Shown one piece after another: positions 34,102-43,111 of a stretch of 64,000 nt of DNA. The notes below the pieces were generated by a model. That model saw only the letters and a list, made by a program, of their open reading frames with translations, had not been told where the DNA came from and ran no database searches. A program made the translations under genes and the position numbers. Every line of letters starts with the position of its first letter. The stretch's first letter is position 1. This DNA comes from Ferruginibacter sp. GTDB lineage: Bacteria > Bacteroidota > Bacteroidia > Chitinophagales > Chitinophagaceae. The DNA lies in NCBI GenBank assembly GCA_025350645.1, contig JANXXM010000029.1, forward strand, positions 1-64,000, written 5' to 3'.

Positions 34102-34917
34102 CTATTTTTTTCCTTCAAGAAATTTGTAGTGTTTTAAAATGTCTTTTGTAACATCCAGCCTTGCCGTTTTCATGTCATAATTTTTATCTTCACTTTTTAA
34201 AAGTGTGGCAAAAAAGTATACATGCCTGTTCTCTTCTATCCACCCTACCAGCCAGCCTATGGTATTATTTTTCTCATCAAACCCCCAGCCTGTTTTATAA
34301 CACAGTTTATAGGCAGTATTATCTTCCTGCACCATAGCTTCTCTTACAGATTGCTGCACGGTTTTTCTAAAAGGAAGCTGGTCAAAATACAAGCGTTTTA
34401 GCATACCTAATTGTTCATCTGGCGAAATTTTTAAATTATTATTAAGCCAGAAAGAATCTATAGGACCACTAATATTTTTGTTGCCATAACCAATGCTGTC
34501 AATCCATAATTTCATGGTGTCATGCCCAATGCGCCTTGCCACTTCCTGGTAAAAAGGCACATTACTTACTTTAAAAGCTTCCTTCATAGCCATATCCTTG
34601 TTCCACTCCTGGTGTGAGCGGGTAACCCCATCCCATTTAATGACCATATTTTCGTTGGTAATTTTTCCTGTTTGTAAACCAACCAATGAATTTATAATTT
34701 TAAAAGTAGATGCGGGCGTTACCCTCGTAGTATCCATTGCAAGGTTGTATACGGTTATTGCACCATTACTGTTATCCAGCATCGTAAAACAACCATCTAC
34801 ATTTTTTGCATCAAAATATTTTTTAAGGTCATTGTCTATTTTTGCTTTGTTTACAGAGCAGGAATGAAGGCAGAATATGCAGCATAAAATATTTATACTA
34901 AGGAAAAACTTTTTCAT
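34102..34917 (-). CDS. Class D (OXA-type) beta-lactamase
   Basis: A 271-residue lipoprotein with a lipobox-like segment (FCLHSC). All class D motifs are seen in order: STFK with the active serine near residue 82, SNV, YGN, WLNNNL and KTGW. Such enzymes hydrolyse penicillins, some also carbapenems. Flanking genes are ordinary chromosomal genes and no mobile element is near, so this is probably an intrinsic enzyme. The substrate range cannot be read from sequence. Confidence 0.9.
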   Translation of the reverse strand: MKKFFLSINILCCIFCLHSCSVNKAKIDNDLKKYFDAKNVDGCFTMLDNSNGAITVYNLAMDTTRVTPASTFKIINSLVGLQTGKITNENMVIKWDGVTRSHQEWNKDMAMKEAFKVSNVPFYQEVARRIGHDTMKLWIDSIGYGNKNISGPIDSFWLNNNLKISPDEQLGMLKRLYFDQLPFRKTVQQSVREAMVQEDNTAYKLCYKTGWGFDEKNNTIGWLVGWIEENRHVYFFATLLKSEDKNYDMKTARLDVTKDILKHYKFLEGKK

Positions 34918-34992
34918 ATTTATTTTATTTAAAACAATCCTTGCTCCACCAGCAATAAATGTATATTTTGTAAAACAGGAAACAATTGTTTA

Positions 34993-35607
34993 TTATTTTA
35001 TAGAACGTTGAGGTAAAATAAAATTATTTTTTATTTTTACATGTTGCGCCGTTGCATCCAGTGCTTCATAAAAAGCCTCTCCAAACTTTCTTATTAATGG
35101 CTCTTTCAAAAATTTATATACCGGCACTTTTAATTTTTTACCCAGTGTGCATGCGGCTTTGCAATGATCTTCCCTTGGCTCATAATTGGCAAGTTCTGTA
35201 AAACCATCATTACTTTTTTTTACAATTATTGGAAAGAGATGACAACTGATCGGTTTTTTCCATGTTGTTTTTCCATCCAGGTAAGCCTGCTCAATACCAC
35301 ATTTTACAATGCCGTTTGCATCAATAATACCGTACACGCAAATTTTGCTGTTTATGGTTGGTGTTACCCAGCCAAATTCTTTATTGTGTACATATCGTCC
35401 CTGTTTATTTAATTCTTCCACGCCTTCTGGGCGCAGGTAAGGAAGCACTTTGTCAAAAACCTCATCTATTTTTTTTAGTTCTTTTTTATCCAGTGGTGCA
35501 CCTGCATCACCATCCACACAGCAGGCGCCTTTGCAACTCGTAAGGTCGCACACAAACTGATCGTTTATAATTTGATCACTTAATAAAACATTGTCAATTG
35601 CTATCAT
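34993..35607 (-). CDS. DUF3109 family protein
   Basis: A 204-residue protein. The Cys-rich segment CDLTSCKGACCVDGDAGAPL near residues 21-40 and later cysteines (KPISCHLFPI, CKAACTLGK) suggest a metal or iron-sulfur site of the YkgJ/DUF3109 type. Function unknown. A TATTTTTG box on the minus strand ends 5 bp before the ATG. Confidence 0.85.
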   Translation of the reverse strand: MIAIDNVLLSDQIINDQFVCDLTSCKGACCVDGDAGAPLDKKELKKIDEVFDKVLPYLRPEGVEELNKQGRYVHNKEFGWVTPTINSKICVYGIIDANGIVKCGIEQAYLDGKTTWKKPISCHLFPIIVKKSNDGFTELANYEPREDHCKAACTLGKKLKVPVYKFLKEPLIRKFGEAFYEALDATAQHVKIKNNFILPQRSIK

Positions 35608-35612
35608 TACTG

Positions 35613-35620
35613 CAAAAATA
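35613..35620 (-). promoter_or_regulatory. TAnnTTTG box 5 bp before the DUF3109 start
   Basis: TATTTTTG on the minus strand followed by CAGTA and ATG. A transcript starting a few bases downstream would have almost no leader. Confidence 0.45.
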
Positions 35621-35676
35621 CGTTTTAAAAAATGTTAGTGAAAGAAAAGTCACTTTAAAAAATTGTACTATGCAGT

Positions 35677-36342
35677 TTATTGATGGGACTGGCTTTTCCA
35701 TTTAAAGGTATTAATGATATGGTCAATATCTACCTGCAAAAAATCTATCACAGGCCGCACAGAATCTGCATTGGGGGTTGCATAAAAATACAAAGCACCC
35801 CGTATAAAATTTTGGGTAGTATCCGTCATAAAAAACTGCCGTTGTGTGGCAGCATTACCGCCGAGTTTAAATAAAAGCCCAGAAATATTATTTGCAGTTT
35901 TAAATAAGCTGTCTTTTTTTGATGTGGCAATATCATCATTTTTATTGGTAAGCGTAAATGCATCGTTTATCATTTTATCATACATATTTGTGCCCAGCGA
36001 ATCTCTGTAACTGCCATCGGCTTTTCTTATTTTAAACAATGCTTTCCCACCCACGGCTTTATAACTTAAAAATATTTTTGCATTAAACTGTGTAAAATCA
36101 ATGTTGCGCCAGTAATCGTTTTCAGGGTTTGCATCAAAATAGGTGCTATCCTTTATTACTTTTGCATACAGTGGGTATTCAAAGCTGTACGGCATACCTG
36201 GCTCATCAAAGCGCTGGTATTTTTTTTCGGGAAAATCTATTTTAAAAAAACCTGTTTTTTTAGATGTGTAGGTGCTGTTGCAGGCTACAATAAAAATTGC
36301 TGTAGTTATAAGTATGAAAAAATATTCTTGTTTCAGTTTCAT
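35677..36342 (-). CDS. gldD: Gliding motility lipoprotein GldD
   Basis: A 221-residue lipoprotein with a signal ending in a lipobox-like IVAC. FKIDFPEKKYQRFDEPGMPYSFEYP and the YW-containing segment match GldD. In Flavobacterium, GldD is needed for gliding. In many non-gliding Bacteroidota the gene is still present. It overlaps the next upstream minus-strand gene by 4 bp, and that one overlaps gldE, forming one coupled group. Confidence 0.9.
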   Translation of the reverse strand: MKLKQEYFFILITTAIFIVACNSTYTSKKTGFFKIDFPEKKYQRFDEPGMPYSFEYPLYAKVIKDSTYFDANPENDYWRNIDFTQFNAKIFLSYKAVGGKALFKIRKADGSYRDSLGTNMYDKMINDAFTLTNKNDDIATSKKDSLFKTANNISGLLFKLGGNAATQRQFFMTDTTQNFIRGALYFYATPNADSVRPVIDFLQVDIDHIINTFKWKSQSHQ

Positions 36343-36833
36343 AAATGTGTTTTAAAAACGTTCTTTTTTTTCGTGGAAATTATAAAATCTTTTGCAAAAG
36401 GAATAACAAAAGGCAACAATGAAAAGAGTAAACTTCCAATAAAATATGCATTATACTCTAAAGCACGTGCGGTTATAATTCTTATTCCGTTTTTACATGC
36501 CGTACACTCAATTATAAGCATATTTGCTAAGAATGCACATACGAAAATTGTAAAAGAACAGAAAAATGAAACTGCCGTAATTATTTTTAGGATAAAATTC
36601 TTTTTATTTTTAGATAATAAAATTATGGCGATAATAAAATAAATTACACAGGTAGATATGAAAATAATATCTGGTAAAAAATTAAAGTCTTTGCCATAAA
36701 ATTCTATTTTATTTTGAGTAAAATAGCTAAATAAAATTCTTATGGTTCTATGATAACAGGGTTCAAAAAATGTTGCAGCACAGCTTATAAAAAGTATAGT
36801 TGCTACAAATAAAATTTTCGCTTTTACCGTCAT
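36339..36833 (-). CDS. Hypothetical membrane protein between gldE and gldD
   Basis: A 164-residue protein with about four transmembrane helices (roughly residues 5-25, 52-72, 84-106, 130-152) and no recognised domain. It overlaps gldE and gldD by 4 bp at each end, so its translation is tied to both. In many Bacteroidota gldE and gldD are directly adjacent, which makes this gene an unusual insertion into the group. Confidence 0.65.
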   Translation of the reverse strand: MTVKAKILFVATILFISCAATFFEPCYHRTIRILFSYFTQNKIEFYGKDFNFLPDIIFISTCVIYFIIAIILLSKNKKNFILKIITAVSFFCSFTIFVCAFLANMLIIECTACKNGIRIITARALEYNAYFIGSLLFSLLPFVIPFAKDFIISTKKKNVFKTHL

Positions 36834-38167
36834 CCATTCTTTTCTTTTATTATGACTTTTACTTTATCAATTCTGTTTTTGGTTATTTCCAGCGGGATAA
36901 AAGAAAAATGGCTACTCTCCAGCAGTTCATTTACCTGAGGAAATTCGCCAGCAATTTCTAGTACCAAACCCGCTACAGAGTCACTTTCCCGGCGAATGCC
37001 GTCAAAAGTATCTGCAGGTATATTCATGGCTTTACAGGCATCATTTATCATTAGTTTTCCTTCAAAAATATACGTGTGGTCATCTATTTTTTTATTGATG
37101 TTTTCTTCGTCATCAAATTCATCTTTTATTTCGCCTATAATTTCTTCCATAATATCTTCCAGCGTTACTATGCCACTGGTACCCCCAAATTCATCTACCA
37201 CTACAGCAAAATGTATCCGCTTTGCACGAAATTCCTGCAGAAGGTCTTCAATCAGTTTTTTTTCGTGTACAAAAAATGGTGGTCGTATAAGTGCATGCCA
37301 GTCATAATCTGCAGGTTCACCTAAGTGCGGCAGCAAATCTTTCGTATGCAACATTCCAGCTACTTCATCCAGGTTATTTTTATATACAGGCAGGCGGGAG
37401 TAGTGCAGTTCTTCTACTGTATGTATTACGCCTGCAAAATGCGTATTATATTCAATTCCATTTACATCCAGCCTGGTGCGCATAATTTGTTTTACTGGTG
37501 TATCACCAAATTTTCTTATGCCTTTCAGTATCTGTTTTTCTTCTATAGTAGCTTCATTATCCGGCAGCAGGTCTATGGCATGATCCAGGTTGCCGGCATC
37601 CGGCGAATTGTTTTTATTAGGAGATAATTTTTTTTCCATCCGGTCACTAAACCTAACCAGCCGCTTGCTCAGTAAATAAAAAATACTGTTGAAAATTTCT
37701 ATTGCCAACGACGCAGTAGCAGCAAACCATATTTTATTATGTGTGGCCCACACTTTTGGCAGCACTTCGGCAAATAATAAAATCAATATCGTTACAGACA
37801 ATATTTTTATAAGAAACTTAGCCCAAAAGGCGTAATGATACGGGAGAAGCCAATCATCTATCAGAATATTGGATATGAGAATAATACCAATATTAACCAA
37901 ACTATTGGTAATAAGCATAGAAGCCAGCAATGTTTTTGGTTGCTCCAGCAGCGTTACAATTCTGCGAAATGAAGGCTGCTGCCTGGTTTTAAGCAAATTA
38001 ATATCCTTTGCAGTAAGAGAAAAAAATGCCACTTCGCCGCCTGCTATTAAAAAAGAAAGTAAAAATAAGATAACAGCTATAAAAATAAGTACGCCGGTAA
38101 CTGCGGGCACAATTGTTAAAAAATTAAAGGGCAATAATAAAGCTGCCGTTACCGAATGATAGTCCAA
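36830..38167 (-). CDS. gldE: Gliding motility-associated protein GldE (CNNM/CorC type)
   Basis: A 445-residue membrane protein. An N-terminal CNNM transmembrane domain covers about residues 25-190, with EVAFFSL near residue 46. Paired CBS domains follow (about residues 220-345, with VVDEFGGTSGIVTLED) and a CorC-type transporter-associated domain forms the end. The start is TTG at 38167 because no upstream or near in-frame ATG fits. GldE works with GldD in Flavobacterium; the domain type suggests metal transport or sensing. ssb lies 75 bp upstream. Confidence 0.9.
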   Translation of the reverse strand: MDYHSVTAALLLPFNFLTIVPAVTGVLIFIAVILFLLSFLIAGGEVAFFSLTAKDINLLKTRQQPSFRRIVTLLEQPKTLLASMLITNSLVNIGIILISNILIDDWLLPYHYAFWAKFLIKILSVTILILLFAEVLPKVWATHNKIWFAATASLAIEIFNSIFYLLSKRLVRFSDRMEKKLSPNKNNSPDAGNLDHAIDLLPDNEATIEEKQILKGIRKFGDTPVKQIMRTRLDVNGIEYNTHFAGVIHTVEELHYSRLPVYKNNLDEVAGMLHTKDLLPHLGEPADYDWHALIRPPFFVHEKKLIEDLLQEFRAKRIHFAVVVDEFGGTSGIVTLEDIMEEIIGEIKDEFDDEENINKKIDDHTYIFEGKLMINDACKAMNIPADTFDGIRRESDSVAGLVLEIAGEFPQVNELLESSHFSFIPLEITKNRIDKVKVIIKEKNG

Positions 38168-38242
38168 TGCAAATATTTTAAGTGAACAATTTTTTAAAAT
38201 AAAATTTTAAAATCATTTTAAAAAAGTGCAAAGAAAATTGTT

Positions 38243-38674
38243 TTAAAACGGCAATCTTTCATTGCCATTTTCATCTGATGGCGGAGGTAATATTTCCCCC
38301 CCAAAATCGGGTTCTTCAAAACTGCCAGGGTGTGTACCATCGTTTCTTTTATCCAGCATAATCAGGTTATCCCCTACTATTTCTGTAGCAAATTTTTTGT
38401 TCCCTTCTTTATCTTCCCAACTCCTGGTTTTTAAACGACCCTCTATATATACAAGACTGCCTTTATGTAAATATTTTTGCGCAAGTTCTGCAAGCCCACG
38501 CCACAATACTACGGTATGCCATTCTGTTTGCGATATTAATTTGCCGCTACGGTCTTTATATGTTTCTGTTGTTGCCAGCGAAAATTTTGCCACACCTATA
38601 TTACCTTCTAAAAATTGCATATCCGGGTCTTTTCCCAGATTACCAATAAGCATAACCCTGTTTACACCTCTCAT
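38243..38674 (-). CDS. ssb: Single-stranded DNA-binding protein
   Basis: A 143-residue SSB. The OB fold (residues 1-105) carries NRVMLIGNLGKDPDM and an acidic tail ends in ERLPF. The C-terminal tip resembles the acidic DDxIPF motif that recruits repair and replication partners, with a Leu-Pro-Phe end. It sits between mutY and gldE as in many Bacteroidota. Confidence 0.94.
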   Translation of the reverse strand: MRGVNRVMLIGNLGKDPDMQFLEGNIGVAKFSLATTETYKDRSGKLISQTEWHTVVLWRGLAELAQKYLHKGSLVYIEGRLKTRSWEDKEGNKKFATEIVGDNLIMLDKRNDGTHPGSFEEPDFGGEILPPPSDENGNERLPF

Positions 38675-38763
38675 AACTTAATATTTTATTTAAGCATAAT
38701 TACAATATATCTAAAATACAATTTAAAGATACATTTATTTTACAAAAATTCTTTTACCAGTAT

Positions 38764-39840
38764 TTATTGTTTAAGAGTTAGTTTATCCTCAAAATAAAGC
38801 GTGGTTATTTTAGGAAAGGCCAGTTGGCGTAAAGCTGTTTTTTTTACGCAGGTATACTTATCATTTTTAAGTGGTTTTTGTATATTAATATAAATAAACA
38901 CTGCGTGTATAGTTTGGTGGGTAAGCTGTTGTTTATAAAATGGCGATATATGATTTACAATAAAATTTTTACCGGCAATATTTCTAAAAAAAATAGTTTT
39001 CATAAATTCTTCGGCAGTTATTTTTTCTTCCCGGTCAATTGCTATAAACTCCCAGAGATTTTGCCATATATCTTTATCTGTGCGCTGGCGCACGTATATT
39101 TCATCTTTGTAAGCAACCACAACATTATAAAAAAAACGTTCTTTTTTTACGATTTTTTTCTCTTTCACAGGCAGCATTTTTACCTCTTTTTTTTTGAATG
39201 CTGTGCAGGCTGTTTTTAATGTGCATGTATCGCATAAAGGTAATTTTGGTTTGCATATAGTAGCACCAAAATCCATTATACCCTGGTTGTATAAAGCAGG
39301 TGTTTGTTTATCTAAAAGTTCTTGTGCAAGGCAGGCAAAATAATTTTTTCCTATAGTACTGTCCACCGGCGTATGTATACCAAAAAATCTTGCCAGTACC
39401 CGCATTACATTCCCATCTACCACTGCATAAGGCTGGTTATATGCAAATGAAGCAATAGCCGCAGCTGTATAAGGGCCAACACCTTTTAGTTTTAAAATTT
39501 CAGTATATTTTTCAGGAAAATTTCCTTGCAGTTCAAAGGCAATATATTTAGCTGAAGCCAGCAAATTTTTGCAGCGGGAATAATAACCCAATCCTTCCCA
39601 TAATTTAAAAATAGCTTTTTCATCTGCTATGGCCAGTTGCTGCACAGAGGAATAATTTTTGATAAAGCTTTTATAATATTCCAGCCCTTGTTCTACCCTT
39701 GTCTGTTGTAAAATTATTTCGCTCAGCCATATTTTATAAGGATCTTTTTCTCCCTTCCAGGGCATAGTTCTTGCGTTATGCATTGTATTCCAGTGCATGA
39801 GATTCTCAGAAAAAAAAATTCGTTTATTATAATTATTCAT
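38764..39840 (-). CDS. mutY: A/G-specific adenine glycosylase MutY
   Basis: A 358-residue enzyme with the HhH motif LKGVGPYTAAAIASFA and the catalytic Asp in AVVDGNVMRV. The 4Fe-4S cysteines are CKPKLPLCDTC and a following Cys. A C-terminal NUDIX-like domain recognises 8-oxoG. MutY removes adenine paired with 8-oxoguanine. The ATG at 39840 is preferred to the upstream TTG at 39852, which overlaps a TATTTTTG promoter-like box (39850-39857). Confidence 0.93.
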   Translation of the reverse strand: MNNYNKRIFFSENLMHWNTMHNARTMPWKGEKDPYKIWLSEIILQQTRVEQGLEYYKSFIKNYSSVQQLAIADEKAIFKLWEGLGYYSRCKNLLASAKYIAFELQGNFPEKYTEILKLKGVGPYTAAAIASFAYNQPYAVVDGNVMRVLARFFGIHTPVDSTIGKNYFACLAQELLDKQTPALYNQGIMDFGATICKPKLPLCDTCTLKTACTAFKKKEVKMLPVKEKKIVKKERFFYNVVVAYKDEIYVRQRTDKDIWQNLWEFIAIDREEKITAEEFMKTIFFRNIAGKNFIVNHISPFYKQQLTHQTIHAVFIYINIQKPLKNDKYTCVKKTALRQLAFPKITTLYFEDKLTLKQ

Positions 39841-39849
39841 AGATAGCTG

Positions 39850-39857
39850 CAAAAATA
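39850..39857 (-). promoter_or_regulatory. TAnnTTTG box for mutY
   Basis: TATTTTTG on the minus strand, 9 bp before the preferred ATG. Confidence 0.4.
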
Positions 39858-39934
39858 TATTTCAGAAAATAAAATCTGTATTTTGTTTTCCTTAATATAT
39901 GCTGTATATTACAAATTCTTAAACTCTCCAAAGC

Positions 39935-40255
39935 ATGAGAAAAGCAGATTTAATTAACATAATTGCCGACAAGACAGGCATAGCCAAAGTAGATGTACTG
40001 GTTACACTGGAAACCATGTTCAAAGAAATTAAAGCATCTCTAGCAGGCGGCGAAAACCTCTATGTAAGAGGATTTGGCAGTTTCATTATCAAAAAAAGAG
40101 CTGCTAAAATTGGTCGCAACATCAAAAAAAATGTTGCAGTAGCTATTCCCGAACATTTTATCCCCGCATTTAAGCCCTCCAAAGAGTTTATGAAGGATAT
40201 AAAAAACTCGGAGATTAAAATGGCAGCAGCAATTGATACTGGCAACGATGACTAA
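39935..40255 (+). CDS. HU/IHF family DNA-binding protein
   Basis: A 106-residue nucleoid protein with the HU fold: a helical N-terminus (KADLINIIADKTG), RGFGSF, and the beta-arm region RAAKIGRNIKK followed by IPEHFIPAFKPSK. In HU/IHF proteins the arm inserts a Pro into the minor groove; here the arm context is IPEHFIP. It is divergent from mutY and may be a housekeeping HU paralogue. Confidence 0.92.
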   Translation: MRKADLINIIADKTGIAKVDVLVTLETMFKEIKASLAGGENLYVRGFGSFIIKKRAAKIGRNIKKNVAVAIPEHFIPAFKPSKEFMKDIKNSEIKMAAAIDTGNDD

Positions 40256-40293
40256 CGTACCTTTGAAGCCATTTTAGGCTCAAACACATTACA

Positions 40294-41145
40294 TTGAAAA
40301 AACAATTTATTTTATCTGCCACAGGCTTTATCCTTGTGCTGATAATTTTTTTATTTGGGAGAACAGTTTCTTCCAAAGTTAAATCTATGCCCGCAAAAGA
40401 AGGCGCAGCAAAGGAAAAGGTTTTTGATGTGCAGCAGTTTATAGCAGCGCAAAAGCAAACACTTCTCCCGCAAAAAGCAGTACAAATATCTAAACTGGAA
40501 AATGGAATAAGCAGGGGTGATGTAGCAGCCCAGCAAATAAAGGCTTACGAAATGCTTGCATCTTTTTGGAAGGATAGTGTAAAAATATTTGAACCGTATG
40601 CTTTTTACAAATCAAAGGCAGCAAAGTTGGATAATTCAGAAAAAAACCTCACCTTCGCAGCCCGAATATTTTTAGAGAACTTAAGGGGAGAAACAGACGA
40701 AGATAAATTGAGGTGGAAAACAGCAGAGGCTATAGACCTTTTTGAAAAAGCGGTAAAATTAAACCCTGATAACAACGATTTAAGAATTGGATTAGGTAGT
40801 TGTTATATTTATGGCAGGGGAAGAAGCGGTGATCCTCAGGCAACTATGCAGGGAATACAGGAATTGCTTTCTGTTGTGAAAAAAGATTCTAATAATATGA
40901 AAGCACAAATGGTTCTCGGAGTAGGTGGCTTAGTATCTGGTCAGTATGATAAAGCGCTGGAAAGATTTAAAAAAGTAGTATTAGCCGAACCTAAAAATGT
41001 AGAGGCTGTGGCATATATGGCAGATGTATATGCGGCAAAAGGAAATAAAGCGGAAGCGATAAAGTGGTATAACATAAGCAAGAGGCTTGTAAATGACACC
41101 CACTATTCGCAGGAAGTGGATGAAAGAATAAAAGCATTGAAATAA
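40294..41145 (+). CDS. TPR repeat protein, membrane anchored
   Basis: A 283-residue protein starting at TTG (MKKQFILSA). An N-terminal hydrophobic segment (residues 6-23) anchors or exports it. The C-terminal half holds TPR-like repeats (for example AIDLFEKAVKLNPDNNDLRI and ALERFKKVVLAEPKNVEAV). It follows the HU gene by 38 bp. The partner is unknown; TPR proteins scaffold other proteins. Confidence 0.75.
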   Translation: MKKQFILSATGFILVLIIFLFGRTVSSKVKSMPAKEGAAKEKVFDVQQFIAAQKQTLLPQKAVQISKLENGISRGDVAAQQIKAYEMLASFWKDSVKIFEPYAFYKSKAAKLDNSEKNLTFAARIFLENLRGETDEDKLRWKTAEAIDLFEKAVKLNPDNNDLRIGLGSCYIYGRGRSGDPQATMQGIQELLSVVKKDSNNMKAQMVLGVGGLVSGQYDKALERFKKVVLAEPKNVEAVAYMADVYAAKGNKAEAIKWYNISKRLVNDTHYSQEVDERIKALK

Positions 41146-41206
41146 CTAATTGTAGGGATACAAATATATTTTAAAAATTATTTATTAAACACAAAAAAGA
41201 TCAATT

Positions 41207-41296
41207 ATGCCTTGTGGTAAAAAGAGAAAACGTCATAAAATAGCTACTCACAAGCGTAAAAAACGTTTAAGAAAAAACCGTCATAAGAAGAAATAA
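41207..41296 (+). CDS. 29-residue AURKAIP1/COX24-type basic protein (mS38-like)
   Basis: A tiny gene, too short for normal gene calling, encoding 29 residues. It starts MPCGKKRKRHKIATHKRKK and about half of it is Lys, Arg or His. The pattern matches the AURKAIP1/COX24 domain of the mitochondrial small-subunit protein mS38, so a ribosomal role is likely but inferred. It lies between the TPR gene and rng, and a hairpin terminator follows. Confidence 0.8.
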   Translation: MPCGKKRKRHKIATHKRKKRLRKNRHKKK

Positions 41297-41349
41297 TCCT
41301 CTCTTATAACGGGTTGTGTACTGTTTTTATAGTATACATAAAACTTATC

Positions 41350-41400
41350 ATGCACAAAATAGTGGCACAGACTGCCTTTATTTTGTGTATGTTTATTTTA
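41350..41400 (+). terminator. Hairpin after the mini-protein gene
   Basis: CACAAAATA (41353-41361) pairs with TATTTTGTG (41379-41387), enclosing GGCA/TGCC, then a T-rich stretch. The remaining bases to 41529 are AT-rich with no clear signal other than presumed rng leader. Confidence 0.5.
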
Positions 41401-41529
41401 TTACAATGCCTATTAAAATGCAATAATGAATATTTATTCACAATGCATTTATCTCACAGTAGCATTGTAAAAAGTATGCTGTTTAATAAATAGCTTAAAC
41501 GAATAAAATCTTTTACAAACCTCTTTCAG

Positions 41530-43077
41530 TTGACAAAGGAACTCATTATTAATACCACACCGCATGGCACAGAAATAGCTTTGCTAGAAGATAAAAAGCT
41601 GGTAGAACTGCACAACGAAAAAGTTGATGCAAATTTTGCTGTAGGCGATATTTATTTGGGTAAAGTAAAAAAACTAATCCCTGGTCTTAATGCAGCATTT
41701 ATAGATGTTGGCTTCGAAAAAGATGCTTTTCTACATTATACTGATCTTAGCCCTTACGTAAAATCTTTATTAAAATTTACCCAGCTTGCTATGAATGAAC
41801 ATAACGAGGAAGGGTTTGATTTTGGAAAATTTAAGGTAGAACCTGAGATTATAAAAACAGGTAAGATTACTGAGGTAATGAACGGCAAGCCAAATATATT
41901 GGTTCAAATACTAAAAGAACCTATTGCCCAAAAAGGACCGAGGCTTAGTTGCGAAATATCATTACCGGGGAGATATGTGGTAGTAACACCTTTTACCAAT
42001 ATTGTAGCAGTAAGCCGCAAGATACACAGCAGTGAAGAAAGAAAGAGATTACAAAAAATTATAGAAGCTATAAAGCCAAAAAATCTTGGGGTAATTGTGC
42101 GTACTGCAGCAGAAGGAATGCAGACTGCAGATTTGCACGAGGATTTATTGAGCCTGGAATCTACCTGGAAAACCATACAAAGAAATTTAAAAGGCGCTGT
42201 TCCCCCGCAAAAGATATTAAGTGAACAAGGCAAAACCAACAGCATGCTGCGGGATTTGCTCAATGAACATTTTAATAAAATAGTAGTAAACGATAAAGCT
42301 ACGTTTGCCGATATTAAAAGTTATATTCAAAGAATATCTCCTGATAAAGTCGATATCATTTCGCTGGCAGCCAATACAACACCGGTTTTTGACCAGTATG
42401 GAATAACAAAACAAGTAAAGGCAGCATTTGGCAAAACAGTAAACTTGCCCAGCGGTGCATATCTTATTATAGAACCTACTGAAGCATTGCATGTAATAGA
42501 TGTAAACAGCGGCTATAAAAGTGTGAGTAATAACCAGGAACAAAATGCGCTGGAAACTAACCTTGAAGCGGCAGAAGAAATAGCCCGGCAACTACGCCTT
42601 CGGGATCTTGGCGGGATAATAGTGGTAGATTTTATAGATATGAAACTAATGGAGAACAAGAAGAAACTCTCCGACGAAATGGAACGCCTAATGTATACAG
42701 ACAGGGCTAAACATGCTGTACTGCCCATATCTAAATTTGGGCTTATGCAAATAACCAGGCAGCGTATGAAGCCTGAGATGAAGATAAACACCAGCGAGCA
42801 ATGTCCAAGCTGTAATGGTACGGGTAAAATATCCAGCACACTTATTTTAGAAGATGAGATAGCCAAAAACCTCAGCTATCTTATAATGCAAAAACATAAA
42901 GGGCTTACTGTGCATGTACACCCAATTGTATACACTTATCTTACTTCGGGCTTTCCCAGCAGGAGAATGAAGTGGAGCTGGAAATATAAACAAAAAGTAA
43001 AAGTAGCTCCTAACGCAAATTATAGTCTTACAGAATTTAAGTTTATAGATGATAGCGAAGAGGAGATTAAATTATAG
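41530..43077 (+). CDS. rng: Ribonuclease G/E family endoribonuclease
   Basis: A 515-residue enzyme starting at TTG (MTKELIIN, the family N-terminus). The S1 domain lies at about residues 37-125. The catalytic DNase I-like part holds IIEPTEALHVIDVNSG with the metal-binding Asp. The Zn-link is CPSCNGTGK near residue 428. It is of RNase G length and lacks the long RNase E scaffold, so a degradosome assembly through that scaffold is not expected. It processes rRNA and mRNA. Confidence 0.94.
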   Translation: MTKELIINTTPHGTEIALLEDKKLVELHNEKVDANFAVGDIYLGKVKKLIPGLNAAFIDVGFEKDAFLHYTDLSPYVKSLLKFTQLAMNEHNEEGFDFGKFKVEPEIIKTGKITEVMNGKPNILVQILKEPIAQKGPRLSCEISLPGRYVVVTPFTNIVAVSRKIHSSEERKRLQKIIEAIKPKNLGVIVRTAAEGMQTADLHEDLLSLESTWKTIQRNLKGAVPPQKILSEQGKTNSMLRDLLNEHFNKIVVNDKATFADIKSYIQRISPDKVDIISLAANTTPVFDQYGITKQVKAAFGKTVNLPSGAYLIIEPTEALHVIDVNSGYKSVSNNQEQNALETNLEAAEEIARQLRLRDLGGIIVVDFIDMKLMENKKKLSDEMERLMYTDRAKHAVLPISKFGLMQITRQRMKPEMKINTSEQCPSCNGTGKISSTLILEDEIAKNLSYLIMQKHKGLTVHVHPIVYTYLTSGFPSRRMKWSWKYKQKVKVAPNANYSLTEFKFIDDSEEEIKL

Positions 43078-43111
43078 CATAACCGGCATTTAAAACAGCT
43101 TTATAGATATT

